This document shows, in pieces, positions 11,531-23,489 of a stretch of DNA of 64,000 nt; within the stretch, counting starts at the first letter, position 1; each line of letters starts with the position of its first letter. The notes beneath the pieces were generated by a model, which ran no database searches, was not told where the DNA came from, and saw nothing but the letters and a program-made list of their open reading frames with translations. Source of the stretch: Tretioscincus oriximinensis (Eukaryota; Chordata; Lepidosauria; Squamata; Gymnophthalmidae). The position numbers and the translations under genes are program-made. Where the stretch lies: the NCBI GenBank assembly GCA_022410635.1, contig JAJVDF010000299.1, forward strand, positions 63,332 to 127,331, in the 5' to 3' direction.

Positions 11531-12034
11531 TTTGCTTTTTTTTCTGGACTTTACTTCATTGTCCAGTACTGAAGATGAAATAAAGATTGTTTAAAGTAAA
11601 GTATGATTGAAGTCTGTATAAGGCAGACTTGGGAGCCACTACAGCAAATGACCAGAGATGTGTTATGCCATTAAGACAGCAGCTGGGATCTAGAGACACG
11701 GACCCAACGTGATTCTTCCTGGTCTTAGAAAGCTACCAATTCTTTTTTAGCTTGTCTATCAAAACAATCCATGATTTAGCTATTGAATGATCACCTAATC
11801 TATTTTTCAGCTTCTCAGAAATTACTGTCATCCTTGTCTGGTTATTTGCTATACTGCCTTGCTCTCTTGATTTCAGGCCTAGGCTGACAAACTGCAGGAT
11901 TTTACCGGTATGTAATCTTTTCATTATTTAAGAGACATTGGTATTTGATCTCATAGTGATTGTAAATTTGGTTTCACCCCATCCAAAAGACACAGAGAGA
12001 ATAGAAATAAAAAGAAGGAAGGTGAATGTGCTAT
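11531..12034. other. No gene seen
   Basis: Unassigned sequence. The minus-strand frame at 11733-11924 shows no family resemblance. Confidence 0.4.
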
Positions 12035-12140
12035 AGAGGAAAAAGGAGAAGGAGAAGGAAAAGAAAAAAGGAAGAGAAAAAGGAAGAAGAGAAAGAGAAA
12101 GAGGAGGAAGCAGAAGAGGAAGAGGAACAGGAGGAGTGGG
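12035..12140 (+). repeat. Purine tract (GGAGAA/GAAGAA), SINE tail derived
   Basis: About 105 bp of almost pure purine built from GAA, GGA and GAGGAA units. It directly abuts the 3' end of the minus-strand SINE at 12141-12357, so on the SINE strand it is a (TTC/TCC)n tail. Frames of Glu/Lys or Phe/Leu through it are repeat artefacts. Confidence 0.85.
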
Positions 12141-12357
12141 TTTTTATACTCTGGTTTTCTCAACAGAAAGGGAATCAAATGACTTATATAATCTTCTGTT
12201 CTTCTCTTCATAGCAGACACCTTGTGAAATAGGTAGGGCTGAAAGAGCTTGGAAGAACTGTGACTAGCCCAAGATCACCCACCTGGCTTTTTGTGGGAAC
12301 TCAAAATCGAACCAGGAGACTTCCAGATACTCTAACCATTACACCAGATTGGCTCTC
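12141..12357 (-). mobile_element. tRNA-derived SINE, subtype with TTTTTATACTC 3' region
   Basis: Minus strand. The A-box region lies at the right end (CTAACCATTACACCAGATTGGCTCT on the plus strand, in two parts), with box B as ATCGAACCAGG. The body contains CCCAAGATCACCCACCTGGC and ATAGCAGACACCTTGTG. Its 3' part (TTATATAATCTTCTGTTCT, TTTTTATACTCTGG) matches 14588-14763 rather than the AAAT-tailed subtype. Confidence 0.85.
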
Positions 12358-12424
12358 AACAGTGTGGAGTTGCAACTTCGATAGTAGCATGCCAATCTAT
12401 GGCTGCATCCTTGCACAAATCAGC

Positions 12425-12660
12425 TCATAAGAACTAAGAAGAGCCATACTGGATCAGGCCCATCTAGTCCAGCATTCTGTCTCACACAGAGTCTCACCAG
12501 ATGCACCTGGGCAGTCTGAATAGAGGAAAGCAAAATATGCACCTGTTCATGATCCCCTGCAAATGGTATTTCAGGAGTCCTGCCTGTTGCTCCATCCCGG
12601 AGGCAACATCCAGACATCCATCCTAGTTTCCATTTATACCCTTGGTGTTCATAAACCTGT
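12425..12660 (-). mobile_element. CR1-like LINE 3' UTR fragment
   Basis: Minus-strand 3' UTR of the 35.6-kb lineage: AAGAAGAGCCATACTGGATC, GTCCAGCATTCTGTCTCACA, ACCAGATGCACCTGGGCAG, GGTATTTCAGGAGTCCTGCC and GACATCCATCCTAG follow in the expected order. It shows little divergence. The copy stops just short of the coding end. Confidence 0.85.
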
Positions 12661-14587
12661 TAAGCTCAAAAGCAGCTTAGAGGCAGTAGTGTCTGTGAGC
12701 ACTATTTATCTCAGTCTCAACTGACTTAAAAGAATTGAAATAAGCATTAATGTGGAGAAGAGATGGTGGTGTGTGAATGCTACATTTTATCCACAACTTT
12801 TTTCCTGGGTTTCATTGCAGTCTGTATTATATTTACTGAAGCAGGGNAAGCATACTATAAAAATGATTTATATGTAGCATTTTAGTAACTGTGAGAAAAG
12901 ACATAATTCCACTTTTATGTATGAAATCACGATTTCCATGGATAAATTCTTCTCCCGTAGCAGGAGATGCACAAGTTAACGACAGTTAAAACTAATTGTA
13001 TTTGTAAGCTTTTCAGACACACATTATCCACAACCCACTTAATTACACAGCATGTAGGAGAAGCACATGTTCTAGGTGTGGTCCAAACCTTCTCCCAGAA
13101 TGCTACTTGATAAATAATGCACTTTATTAGTCCTCTCCAAGGGGGAAGAACTATGAACTCTGGGATTGCAGCATTATTATTCCTTCTCATGCAAGCACAC
13201 AGGGACATGATCAGCACACCAATTACTGCTTGAGAAGATGCTACTAATGAAATTAAACATGTCCCGAAGGCCAGTTGGCTTACTCCTGTACTTCTTTGCC
13301 TGCTTAATTAGTGAGGCCTTTGTTCTGGGGTTGTTTTGGTGAGTCCAGGAGACTCTGAACTCAAGAGAGTTGTCTGCCACCATGGAGATGGTTACCACAC
13401 TTGCATGGAGTCGTAAGGAAAGATCAAGGTATTGTACATAAAGGCAAGCAAAATGTGAGAGGGAGAGAGATTGATGCTGGGCAATCCCCTGCAGAGTAGC
13501 AGTCTATAAGGATAATATATGACATAAAATAATAAAATCTAGCTGAAAGAGAAGCACTCCTTTCATCCATTTATTGCTATGCTAAGGAATGTCAGTCGCC
13601 CGGGATGAAAGTTGTCAGATGGGCAGTTCAAAAGAAATGCAAGCAGATAATCTTCAACAAAGGCCAAAATAGATGGAACTGGTGGTGATTCGTCCAGTGT
13701 CTTGAAGGAAAGCAAGCATTCCTTCTGAGATAGGTAACAATGTTGTGACTTCCTTTTCTCTTGGTGTGGGTGAAATAGCACGTTCAACCAGTTCTCATCC
13801 TAAGCAGCCCAAGTGGCATTTGGTTCTGCTGAATCCCTTATCAGTTGTTAACGGCAAACACTATCACACCACCCCATCTAACAGTAAGATTGTTTTGCAG
13901 GATACAAGAAGTATATAGTGATTGATTGACACAAAGAAATGTTCAAGAGCTCTAGACCAGATCTCAAAAGATATAGAATGGACACAACCTCTTGATTATA
14001 TGACACAAGTAATAGAAGAAAAAGACTTGGGCTGGATCCACATGACAGCTAAAAACGTGTGCAAAAAGACTTNGAAGTGGAAGTGAAAATGGAGCCATGT
14101 TGTCTTCTGATTCCAGCTGCACCTTTAATGCCCACACACCTGCTTCCTGCTGCTGCTGCCACTCATCTCATCTCATCTGCACCAGAGGAAGGGGAAGCTA
14201 CGCTGGGCTGGAGGGCAGGGGGTAACAGGTAACAGAGCAGCCAAAGCTGGGAGGAAGAGGTGCAGGCAGGCGCACAGGTGCCCTCTCCCAGGAGTCCCCC
14301 AAGGACCCATCAAGGAAAACTGCTTCTTGATCGCAGCAAGAGCAACAGCTCAACCACTTCTCCTCCACCATTGGCTTATCTCCGCAAGAGCTCCATAGCC
14401 AAAGTGCAGTTGAAGCGAATTGCTAGAAACTGCACTCTGAGATCCAACTCCATTTCCTATCCAAAGCCAAAACATGTGGCTTTGCGAATTGACAAAGACA
14501 AGAGTGCTTCACATTTGTATTTTGTGTGTCCACTGCAAAGCAACACCACATTTACACCCATTGTTAGCCCTTGTGCGTATCAGCCTT
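12661..14587. other. No gene seen; possible conserved or repeat parts
   Basis: Holds two single n bases, a GAGAGGGAGAGAG run near 13457 and a (CATCT)n scrap at about 14165-14179. GCTGGATCCACATGAC at 14034 resembles a small-transposon end and precedes a GC-rich stretch. A frame at 14260-14667 (Ser/Pro-rich start) has no recognisable domain and runs into the next SINE, so it is not called as a gene. Confidence 0.35.
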
Positions 14588-14763
14588 GGTTTTTATATAC
14601 TGCTTTTTTCAACCCAGGGAGACTCAGTGATTTATATAACATTCTCTTCACAGCAGACATTTTGTGAAATAAGCGGAGCTAAGAGAGTTCTGAAGAACAG
14701 TGACTAGGTTACCTAGCTGGCTTCACATAGGAATACANAATTGAAACAGGAAACTAGAGTCCA
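14588..14763 (-). mobile_element. tRNA-derived SINE, TTTTTATATACTGC subtype
   Basis: Minus strand. Blocks TTTTTATATACTGC, AACCCAGGGAGACTCAGTGA, ACAGCAGACATTTTGTGAAA and ACCTAGCTGGCTTCACATAG match the 12141-12357 copy in order. The tRNA-like 5' end is truncated after AACTAGAGTCC. Confidence 0.75.
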
Positions 14764-16979
14764 AAGCAACGAATACAAAAGTCACACAAAACTATATGTG
14801 TATATTCATATAAATATTCAAATCTCTAAAGTTCAGAAGATATTACCATCCTACGCTGCAATTATCTCAACATTGTAAAACAGCAAAAGCCAGACAAAAT
14901 AGTGAAAGCAAATTCAGGCTCTCCAGCTTAACTTTTTACCAATGTTTATACTGATCTGGACTGGACAAGAGCATCTACTTTAGAATGATATTTCCAAGAG
15001 AGGCCCTATGTTCCCCCGCGTGAACTTCAGAGGACACTGTGAGAGCTCTGACAATAGGAATTAAAGTTTCTAACCTTGGAGCCATTGGGGAACCATTTCG
15101 ACAACACAATTTAGTGTATCGATGAAATGAGTTCTGCAGATAAGCTAGGCCATGGAAGCATGAGCTGCTTTATAAGCATTCTAGTCTATGGCTGCAAACG
15201 CATTGCCTCTTAATGTGCACAGGACTGTGAAGCCAAAGCCCATCATTCTGACTATGTTACCATAAAAACGGACTCAGAAGTGCTGCAGCGTCACTCTAAA
15301 CGCATACCACAGGGTTCTGCTTCGCAGTTCCTAGTGAAATTGCGTTGTCGCTGCTCCTTTTTGTAATTCCAGGTAATTGCACACTGACGACTGGAGATCA
15401 GGCAACAAAAAGTGAGTGAGAGAGCCGGGCCTGGGGCTCCTTTGTTTGTCATTCCGTCCAGACTCGGAAGCTTCCCTCCCTGCTCTGGAAAAAGAAGTTT
15501 TCCCCCTAATGCAGCATGTGAAAGAGAGTAATTGAGCACTCTCAGCAATCCGGACGCTAAAGTNGAATGAATGCAGAGGGAATGCCCAGGTAAAATTAAG
15601 CCCTCACTTCGCTTTCATTGTGGAACAATGAAAAGGGAATAGAAAACGGATTTTAAGTTCTAATGGGAATGCAGCCTATGTGTCCTGGCACCACTGGTAG
15701 ATCTATTAGAACAGGTCTGCCAATATTCAAATCTAGGCAGCCAGTGCAGGTACAGTATGCCAACAGGGATGAGACCTCTCTTCACTCCAAGATATGGACA
15801 ATAAAGAGCCAGAAGTAGGGTAGGCCTCATAGTGTCCTATTCTACAGATAGGTGCATTCTAAAGGGAAAATGTTACCTTAGCAGTGACTTCTTGCAATAG
15901 CCATAGGCCTCCGGCTCCCTGCTCCCTGCCAACACCTCGTCTGTATAGTCTATCTTATTACGCAATGAGGCATGTGTCCAATATTGGCTTGATAATAGCC
16001 TTCTAATATTNTGTAAACACAGTTCATCAACACTTTTCAGTCTCCCCCAATTCAGCCTGGTTTCTAGGTCCCTTCTTTCTTCTCTCTACCCCTTCCATCT
16101 TTCTTTTCCCTTTCATTCTTTTTTGGGGAGGATGAATGCCTTTTTTTACTGTTAAGTATTGATCCAAAACAAAGATTACAAAACATAATACAGCACAAAT
16201 AAAAACTAAAGAACATTCAACCCCACCCCACCATCCAAAATCAGAATACTTAAATCCATTTATACATCAGGGAGGAAATATACTTACTAATATTACACCA
16301 ATATTTACGCAGCAGTGAAGACCTTTGGAGCACATGGAACACTGGATACGCTTGTTTTCGTGGAGAGGATAAAAAGTAAAATCACCTCCAAAGTGCAATA
16401 TATTGGACATGGTGATCAGACCATGAGCTCTAGTCTACTTCTTCAGCTGCTAATCTGAGTGATTAGATTTAGCTATGAATGTGTATGCTGCCTCCATTTT
16501 TTCTTCTACTTCCTAAGGTGTTTCTCTTTGCCAGAAATGATGGTTCAGGATTTGTTGTTAACCTTTTAGCAGTGAAAGTATATTTCTAACATTTTTAGTA
16601 ATCTTATTTTCCTCCTGCTTTGCCTCCAATGTTGTGTTGTTATGCTGTGCTAGATAGAAGAATAGGCAAGAAATAGATATGTTTTTTAGAAAAATCCTAT
16701 TTCAATCTGAAGAGAAAGGAAGTAAAAACAAGGACCACTGGGGACAGAGAGAACTTAATTGCCGGGTACAGCTAAATGAGGGGCGNAAAACCAAATTAAG
16801 GGTAACATTTCATTTATTAACTTAACAATATTCAAAACCTACACACTTACCCGTNATATTGAAGAACGCAACCCGAATTCTTCTAAATACAAAGTGAATA
16901 AGTGCTTTACATTACATTAACTTTATATTAACAATTAACAAATAACCCCAAAGTGGAAGGAAATAGGTCATGGCTCGAG
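14764..16979. other. No gene seen
   Basis: Contains two features of note: AATGCAGCCTATG at 15668-15680, which as CATAGGCTGCATT resembles small-transposon ends, and an A-rich antisense stretch at 16140-16260 that might be a LINE 3' UTR. Single n bases are present. No exon was identified. Confidence 0.35.
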
Positions 16980-17780
16980 TAGGAGGGGCAGCTGCAGCAT
17001 CTTAACTCCCAATCCTGTCAGCCACCCGGCCTGACGTGGTTANGGCAGGCCACGCCCCTGTGATGTGCCCCCCTAAGGCTGCCTGCCATGTGACGTGGCA
17101 GCCCCAGAGTCTGTCCAGCCCGGGCCTTACAGCAGACCCAGTACCCCACGCTTGGTGGCGCGAGGCCATGGCTGCTGCCCACTCTCCAGGTGGGTCAGCA
17201 CTGCCTGTCTGCCTTGCCCGGGCTGTCCAGCAGAGCCCATACTGACCAACCAATCTGTGGGCCTCACCGAGAGGATCAATGAGGTTTGGAAGGGTTCTCA
17301 AGGATCTTTCCTGTGTGCAGCCCCCTTGATGACTCCAGAACTGTGTTCAACCTTCCCATCCCTGGGATAGCACACAATTCTAGAACCCTTTATTAGGGCC
17401 CTCTAACTATATGGCAGTCATGGGGATGCCCATCACCAGGCTCAGATTACTCATGGCAAGTCAAGATGCATAAACACCAACCCTCCCCTCTCCCCATGCC
17501 GTTAGGAAAGAGGGAAGGAAAACGGGAGGGATAGGGTGGGAGAACGTGCTTCCGGACAAAAGAGGAAATGGGAGGGGCATCCTGGCCTTATATACACTGG
17601 CAGCCCCCTTCCACAAGCACTGGAAGTCGCCCCCTCGCCCCACTGCACTTCCGTACCAGCGAGATGAGGACGCAACTCCTAAACCGGCCATCCCTCAACG
17701 ATGCCGCCGGCAACCTCCTTGCGCCAGGGAGAGAACCCCGGTAAGGAAATTTTGTATATGTAGTTTGTAAATGCAATAAA
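16980..17780 (+). other. GC-rich, CpG-containing island with TATA and AATAAA
   Basis: Much more GC-rich than its surroundings, with CpG sites (GGCGCGAGG, GATGCCGCCGG). A TATA-like motif (CTTATATACACTGG, at about 17587) is followed 185 bp on by AATAAA at 17775-17780. On the minus strand another AATAAA lies at 16813-16818. The arrangement could be a solo LTR, a retroposed promoter or a remnant gene 5' end. No primer-binding site, paired LTR or protein domain was recognised, and open frames here look like GC-rich chance frames. Confidence 0.35.
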
Positions 17781-18534
17781 TCATAACAGCGTAGGAAGAC
17801 AAAAAAGAGAGGGGGAGGTGTTTCACGCATTGCTANCACTGAATGGGAGCAGCCCATGAACATGAAATCAAAAGGCAGCTACTGAATTTTTCCTAGAACC
17901 ATATTTTGTGTATTTTTGTGTTGCTTTCACTCAGAGGATTTTTTCCATCCAGTTTAGCCTGAGCTTATGGACTATTCCACTGGAGCACAATGGAGTTTAA
18001 AACAACTTGGTGTATGTCACCTACCTAAGCTCAATTGACGGCAAGTTGACTCAGTCTTGTTCAGTTGTAGAAGCACATTTGGTGTTTGCCAGGAGCTGCT
18101 TCAATAACACAAGCAAGAATTGTGTTGTCCATTCAGAACAGAACACACTTCTCTATCCTGTAGCTTTTTCATTTCACCACATACCATGAAAGAGGACACA
18201 GCAAAGCCATTCTCTATGCTTGTCAGCTGTCAGAATAGATTTTCTACAGCACCCATTATTTGCTGCTGAGAAGTCATTCTTCTGAATTAGAGGAGATGCC
18301 ATCCATCTGTCCAAAATATTCTGTTGTAACTGAGCAGCCCTGGCGAAAAGTTCATGTTGGCAAGGGCTGCAGGTTTATAATCACAGAGATCGGCATCTAA
18401 CTGGGGAAGGGAATAGGACATTTTGAAAACTCAGCAGTGAACAGATAACGTGTTTTCCGTGCAGACAGCTTCATTGCTCATTCCAACTGTATTTTATTAC
18501 TATCCTGTAATAGGGACAAATTATTTATTTATTA
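17781..18534. other. No gene seen
   Basis: Unassigned sequence with one n. It ends in a short A/T run (ATTATTTATTTATT) that borders the next SINE. Confidence 0.4.
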
Positions 18535-18703
18535 AGAGCCAGTCTGGTGTAGTGGTTAGAATGTTACTCTTATGCAGAAGTCTCCCAGTTTGATTCTGCA
18601 CTTCTCCACAAAAGCTAGTTGTGTGACTAGTCACAGTTCTTTGGCACGCTCTCAGCCACATCTACTTCACAAGGTGTCTGCTGTGAAGAGAACAGAATAT
18701 TAT
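18535..18703 (+). mobile_element. tRNA-derived SINE with pyrimidine tail
   Basis: Starts AGAGCCAGTCTGGTGTAGTG (A box), then CTCCCAGTTTGATTCTGC (B box), CCACAAAAGCTAG and AAGGTGTCTGCTGTGAAGAG. It runs into ATATTATAAAATC and then the pyrimidine tract at 18709, the same layout as the minus-strand SINE at 12 kb. Confidence 0.85.
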
Positions 18704-18708
18704 AAAAT

Positions 18709-18895
18709 CCCCCTCTTTCTCCTCCTCTTTCTCCTCCTCCTTCTTCTCCTCCTTCTTCTCCTNCTCCTTCTCCTCCTTCTCCTCCTCCTTCTCTTCCTCC
18801 TCCTTCTCTTTTTCCTTCTTCTCCTCCTCCTTCTTCTTCTTCCCCTTCTTCTTCTCCTTCTCCTCCTCCTTCTCCTCCTCCTTCTCCTCCTCCTT
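18709..18895 (+). repeat. (TCC/TTC)n pyrimidine tract, about 190 bp
   Basis: Near-pure pyrimidine made of TCC, TTC and TTCTCC units, with one n. Long Leu-rich (plus) and Glu/Lys-rich (minus) frames are artefacts. Mirror-repeat tracts of this kind can form triplex DNA. It sits at the SINE 3' end, so it probably grew from the SINE tail. Confidence 0.95.
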
Positions 18896-19145
18896 TATTC
18901 TTTTATACCACCCCAAATGCAAGCTCTGTGTGAGTAATAACAATAAAATGATTGTAGAAAAATAAACATATTCAAAGTATACTATCAGCATATGAAAGTG
19001 GGGAGGAGAAGCTATTTCTTTAGCCAAAGGCCAGAGTGAAGAGGTGTATCTTCAATGCACCTGAAGGAGGAGACTATTCCATAACTTTGTTGTCACCACT
19101 GAGAAGGCTCTATCCTGAGTTTCCACCTTTGCTATTGAGAACAGT
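18896..19145. repeat. Unclassified dispersed repeat (CCCGCCCTTCACC family), diverged
   Basis: TTTTATACCACCCCAAATGC with GTGTGAGTAATAACAATAAAA aligns with 4155-4215, and GAGTGAAGAGGTGTATCTTC with TGAGAAGGCTCTATCC aligns with 4325-4440. It follows the pyrimidine tract directly, so the SINE either inserted at the edge of this repeat or shares its 3' part. Confidence 0.45.
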
Positions 19146-19883
19146 GGTGCAATGAGGAGAGCAATGGTGGGAGGCACAGAAGTGCCTGCTTGGCCCAAAG
19201 AAGCAAACCCAGTCTTGAATTAGCATGTCTGTGCAAGAAGGTATTATAAGAAAACCTTCCAGTCTCTCTCATTAATACACGTATAAAAGTATACAACAAA
19301 TTGAAGTAGTCTAAAGTTCTTTGCCTGGATCTGCTATTGTTTTATGACATTTTTTTTTCATATTGTTGATCTTCTAAGAAAAAAAAAATCCATTTATTAT
19401 ACTCAGAATTTTATTGTTGTTCTACTGTGTTTGGATTATGCTCCCCTCTGCAACTGAGTTATAACCCACAATCTGTAAATGATTACAGGATTCACTCATC
19501 TCTATATACCTAGGTAGTCTGTGTGGAGCCAGCGGGAAAATGAAGTCAGGAAATATCAAGAAGTTGATACTGAGCATGTCAGCCAGCCATGTTGTTCTAT
19601 CCTGCCTTCCCCCAATGGTACGGTACATGGGCAGCCTATTGAATGGGAGAACAGTCATTTTGTGTTGATGCCCGGAAGAATGATTCAAAGTCGATCACCA
19701 TGTGGGGCAGATTCTTAATCATGTAAATATAATTGTGGTACGAAACCATCATGGAGAGGTAGCCTGTGGCTGTGAACACACAGCGCCTTAAAACGGGAGT
19801 GAAAAACAATTGTTGAAATTCAAATTAGGGGTGGATCCAGCCTCCATGTTTGGCGCACTTTAAATGTCCACATACATCCTGCT
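19146..19883. other. No gene seen
   Basis: Unassigned sequence. GAAGTTGATACTGAGCATGTCAG (in two parts, near 19559) resembles a block at about 50307, so another low-copy repeat may be present. Confidence 0.35.
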
Positions 19884-20027
19884 TTTTCAGGGAGTCATGA
19901 ACAGGTGCATATTTTGCTTTCTTTTGTTCAAACTGCCCAGGTGCATCTGGTGGGCCACTGTGAGAGAAAGAATGCTGGACAAGATGGACTCTGGCCCAAC
20001 CCAATATGGCTCTTATGTTCTTATGCT
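19884..20027 (+). mobile_element. CR1-like LINE 3' end
   Basis: Plus-strand 3' UTR terminus of the 35.6-kb lineage: GGGAGTCATGAACAGGTGC, ACTGCCCAGGTGCATCTGG, AATGCTGGACAAGATGG and two TTCTTATG tail units at the end. Confidence 0.85.
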
Positions 20028-23000
20028 TCCTCCTACTGCTGCCACTTCCCTCACCCACGCTCCTCCACCTGCATAGGCTGAGAAAGTTCACCCTTCTCCC
20101 CCTCAGTGGTGGTCTCTGCTCTACCAGCACCCAAGCCTGGCCAACTGCCTTCTCCTATTCCTTGCCTTCAGGCTGGTGAGGCTTCATGTTGGAGTGCTAG
20201 TAATCCAAGCTGCTAGGAACTGCGCTCACTCTCTGAGCCTAAAGGTTAATCAAGTTGGATCACAGCCAGTAAGCAAACACCTGGGGATGCTAAATGTTAA
20301 AAGTGCCACAGATTTTGATGGGATAGCATTGCTATTTTTGTTGTTTGTTGCTGTCATTGAGACCCATAACAAGTCGGCATTGTTTGTGAGCAGTAAGTCA
20401 ACAAAATCCAGGGGTTTGCATCTATTTGGCCAAAGCCACAGCACTGCTCACCTGCCATGCACTTCAAAACGTGCTTTCAAATCCTGTGACAAGCTCTCAG
20501 GACACTATATACGCACACCAAGAAAAGCATAGCTGCCGGGCATCTTGTGTCAAAGCAGACTTGCTGAAGGTAATTGCTCAAGGTGGGCCTTGAATACATT
20601 TATATGCAGAAGGAAGAAAGGAACGATATGCTTGCTTCAGGCAAGCATTAATATTATACTCTGAAGGGACCCAAAAAGAATCATAAAGGACAAAACATAC
20701 CAGAATGTCAGACACTGAAATTAGGTCTCATCATTCAGATCAGAACTTCTTGATGATTCATTTATTTGAAGCAATTTAATATAGTTTTTGATATTTTTTT
20801 AAAAAAATCTCTCATATTGGCTTACAGAAAGCATTAATAAGACCGCCTCTTCCTTAAAGTTTACAGTCATCAATAACACTATATAAAAGGAATAGAAATT
20901 GAATGGAAAGAGGAAAAATGTCAATACATTCATGGAGATGAGTTTAAAGTGCATCCTGGGGCGTAATCAAAGGAGGATGAACAAGGCTTTCTGTACCAGA
21001 ACAAGGTACAGCATTTGGAAGGACACAAACTAAACCTACCTACTCTTGCCTCTGAATGCTATCTTTAAAACCATAATTTTCACTTCGACAGTTCACATTG
21101 CAGATTTCTCAGGTGGAGATTTCGGAGGGGTATGCTTGTTGGTGGGTGAGTTGCATATTCATGAATATTTGCAAATTAGCATGAATATTAATTACCCTGA
21201 TTTGGGCCTCAGAAAATCTGGTCAATGTGAGGCTGCCATTGAAAGCGCTCAGGAAAAAGAAAGAAAGAAATGGGGAAAGCATAACCTGTTAAATAGTTGT
21301 GAATGCTCCATATGCGCACATGTGCAGAGCTGCTTCTTAGGTTCTGCTGAGTCCCTCAGAACCAATTGCCAATGGCAGCAGAGGAAGGCACTATAATGTT
21401 ATCACTGGGTACACGACTCCCTGTTAGTAGAGTGGTAACTCTCTGTCTCTCAAGATCTCTTTTTTGTACCTACCTTTGTTTCAGAAACACTGGCACAGTT
21501 CCTGCCTTCGGGAGAAATCTGCATGGAAAGACAGACACATTCGTTTCCTGCAACAGACAGATAGGCCTGTCTTTTGAATAAGAGAGTAAAATATAGCCCC
21601 AGTTTGAATTATTCTTGGTGGTAGAGATGGTGGTTCCTGTTGTCTAAGTTTTACAGCCTTCCTTGCCATAAATAAGAGGGTTAGATTTTTCCCTCACATA
21701 ATGTGTTGTATAAATGCAACTTCATGTATCTGAAAAGCTGACAGGCTCCCTAGGAGATATACTATGACAGCTTAAAAAGTCCACAAATCAATCATTTAGA
21801 TATAGCTACTGTTCTCTCTTCCAGTTAGAATGTATTGTAGAGTTTGGGCACTAGCTGTTTGAGATATGCCACTATAACCCTGATAGATGAATGCCCTATA
21901 TCCTTGGAAACAATTGTATATGAAATGGAGAGAATGGTGAAATCCGGCCCTCCCAGATCTGCTAGGTTACAGCACACTAGTGAAGAGCCAACCAGGGAAA
22001 CGCAGCTCTATCTCCACTTCCAGAAACCTGCACAACAGAGTGATGACAGTTCTGTTCTCAAGCAGGCCCATTACAGCCTAATTAGCTCACATGAAATGCA
22101 GATTCAAAGCATTAAAGCGATACACAAATCATCATTATTATCTTTTTGTCAAATCCATGTCATCTTTGCACATGCCTTCTGATTTTAATATTGCATGACA
22201 GGAAAAGGCTAAATTCCCTGAATAGGGAAGACAAGAAAAAGAAATGGTGAGGCTTCTAGGATGAGAATAATATTGACAAATTGCATTTCTAATGCTTGGA
22301 ATATTGATACATTTTTTTCCTATTAAAAACTGCATTCAGACTATTTTTTTCAGGCAAAATGTCTGCAAATCCTGCTACGAAAACCTTGCCTTTTATTCAC
22401 ATGCAGACTTCTCTTCTTCATGTTTTCATTTAGAACTGTTATGATGGACAGAAGAGTTAGGACCAACAACTGGTTGGCTACCAGTCTGGATAACTTTAGG
22501 ATAGGAAATAGACTCGTATGGGTACCTCGGTACTACCTCCCAGGTGCTATACTTTTAATAAACCTTCAGTCCTAAAGAACTAGACTAAATCATGTGTGTG
22601 TGTGGATTCTTCAGGGATGAAGATGGATTAAAAGGATGTGTTTGAAAAGCACTCTGAATGCCTTTTGCAGGCTACTGTGAAAGTCAGGATGCCATGTTGA
22701 ATAGGCTGTCAGCAGTTCAACATGCTCCTCTTACGTTCTAATGCTTTTGAACCAATCATGTGAACAATGTCTCAATAAAGATCAACCCGTTGCTAAGCAA
22801 TATCAGACCAGGGCACTTCCTTCTAGTCCTAGAGCATTTGGGGTTGTTCCCAGAGCCCATGCATTGCTTGATACCACAAGAAGAACTACCACTGTGGTTT
22901 TGAGCTAGAAACTGTTGCTTCCTCATTTGAAGTACAATTATACGGAAATAGCACAATTACATGGAAATTATATGGAAATAACACAATTTATTATTGACTG

Positions 23001-23489
23001 TTCCTTATTTTGTAAGTATGCTGCTTGGAACTTCTTTTCATTCATTTTTTAGAATCTATTCACTGCTGCTCAGTTAAGGTAGCACAAAGCATAATTTCCC
23101 TTTTTGCTCCACTTGCACACTATTCTAGGAAATAAACAAGAATCTTGATGAGGTTTGTATTTGAATTTGAATGTCTATACTGTATTTCCAAAAATAGTTG
23201 CCCTAGGAGGCTCACAAGAAAGGAAAAATAAAAATGAATATAACAGAGTAATGATGTGTTGGAGATTATGGGAGGCAGCATTGGAGAGGTTTTTTGTAAA
23301 GGTGGGAATGCCCCTAAGTCAGGACAGATTGGGATGATAGAATCGGTCGTACACGATTGGTCCTTCCAAATATACTGCAAGACCCCAAGGTTTTTCCCCC
23401 AATATTCCACAAGTTCTGTGAGTTGAACTTAAGTTTCTTAAAAAAACCACCAGTTGCCACATAATTTGCTATACACCAATACAGCTGCA
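20028..23489. other. No gene seen; longest repeat-poor stretch
   Basis: Starts with a GC-richer part (20030-20170). Frames up to 118 residues at 20176-20532 and 21046-21396 have no recognisable domain. The part at 22041-22160, with TAATTAG and ATGCAGATT-like motifs, is repeat-free and might be a conserved non-coding element. No splice-bounded exon could be supported. Confidence 0.35.

Noticed and set aside
14260..14667. 135-residue Ser/Pro/Lys-rich frame
   Set aside because: The last third lies in a SINE and the first part has no recognisable domain.
17002..17370. Overlapping frames of 69-99 residues in the GC-rich island
   Set aside because: GC-rich DNA has few stops; three overlapping frames on both strands are equally open and none resembles a protein.
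18572..19027. Long Leu-rich and Glu/Lys-rich frames over the pyrimidine tract
   Set aside because: Composition follows directly from TCC/TTC repeats on the two strands; no non-repeat protein part.
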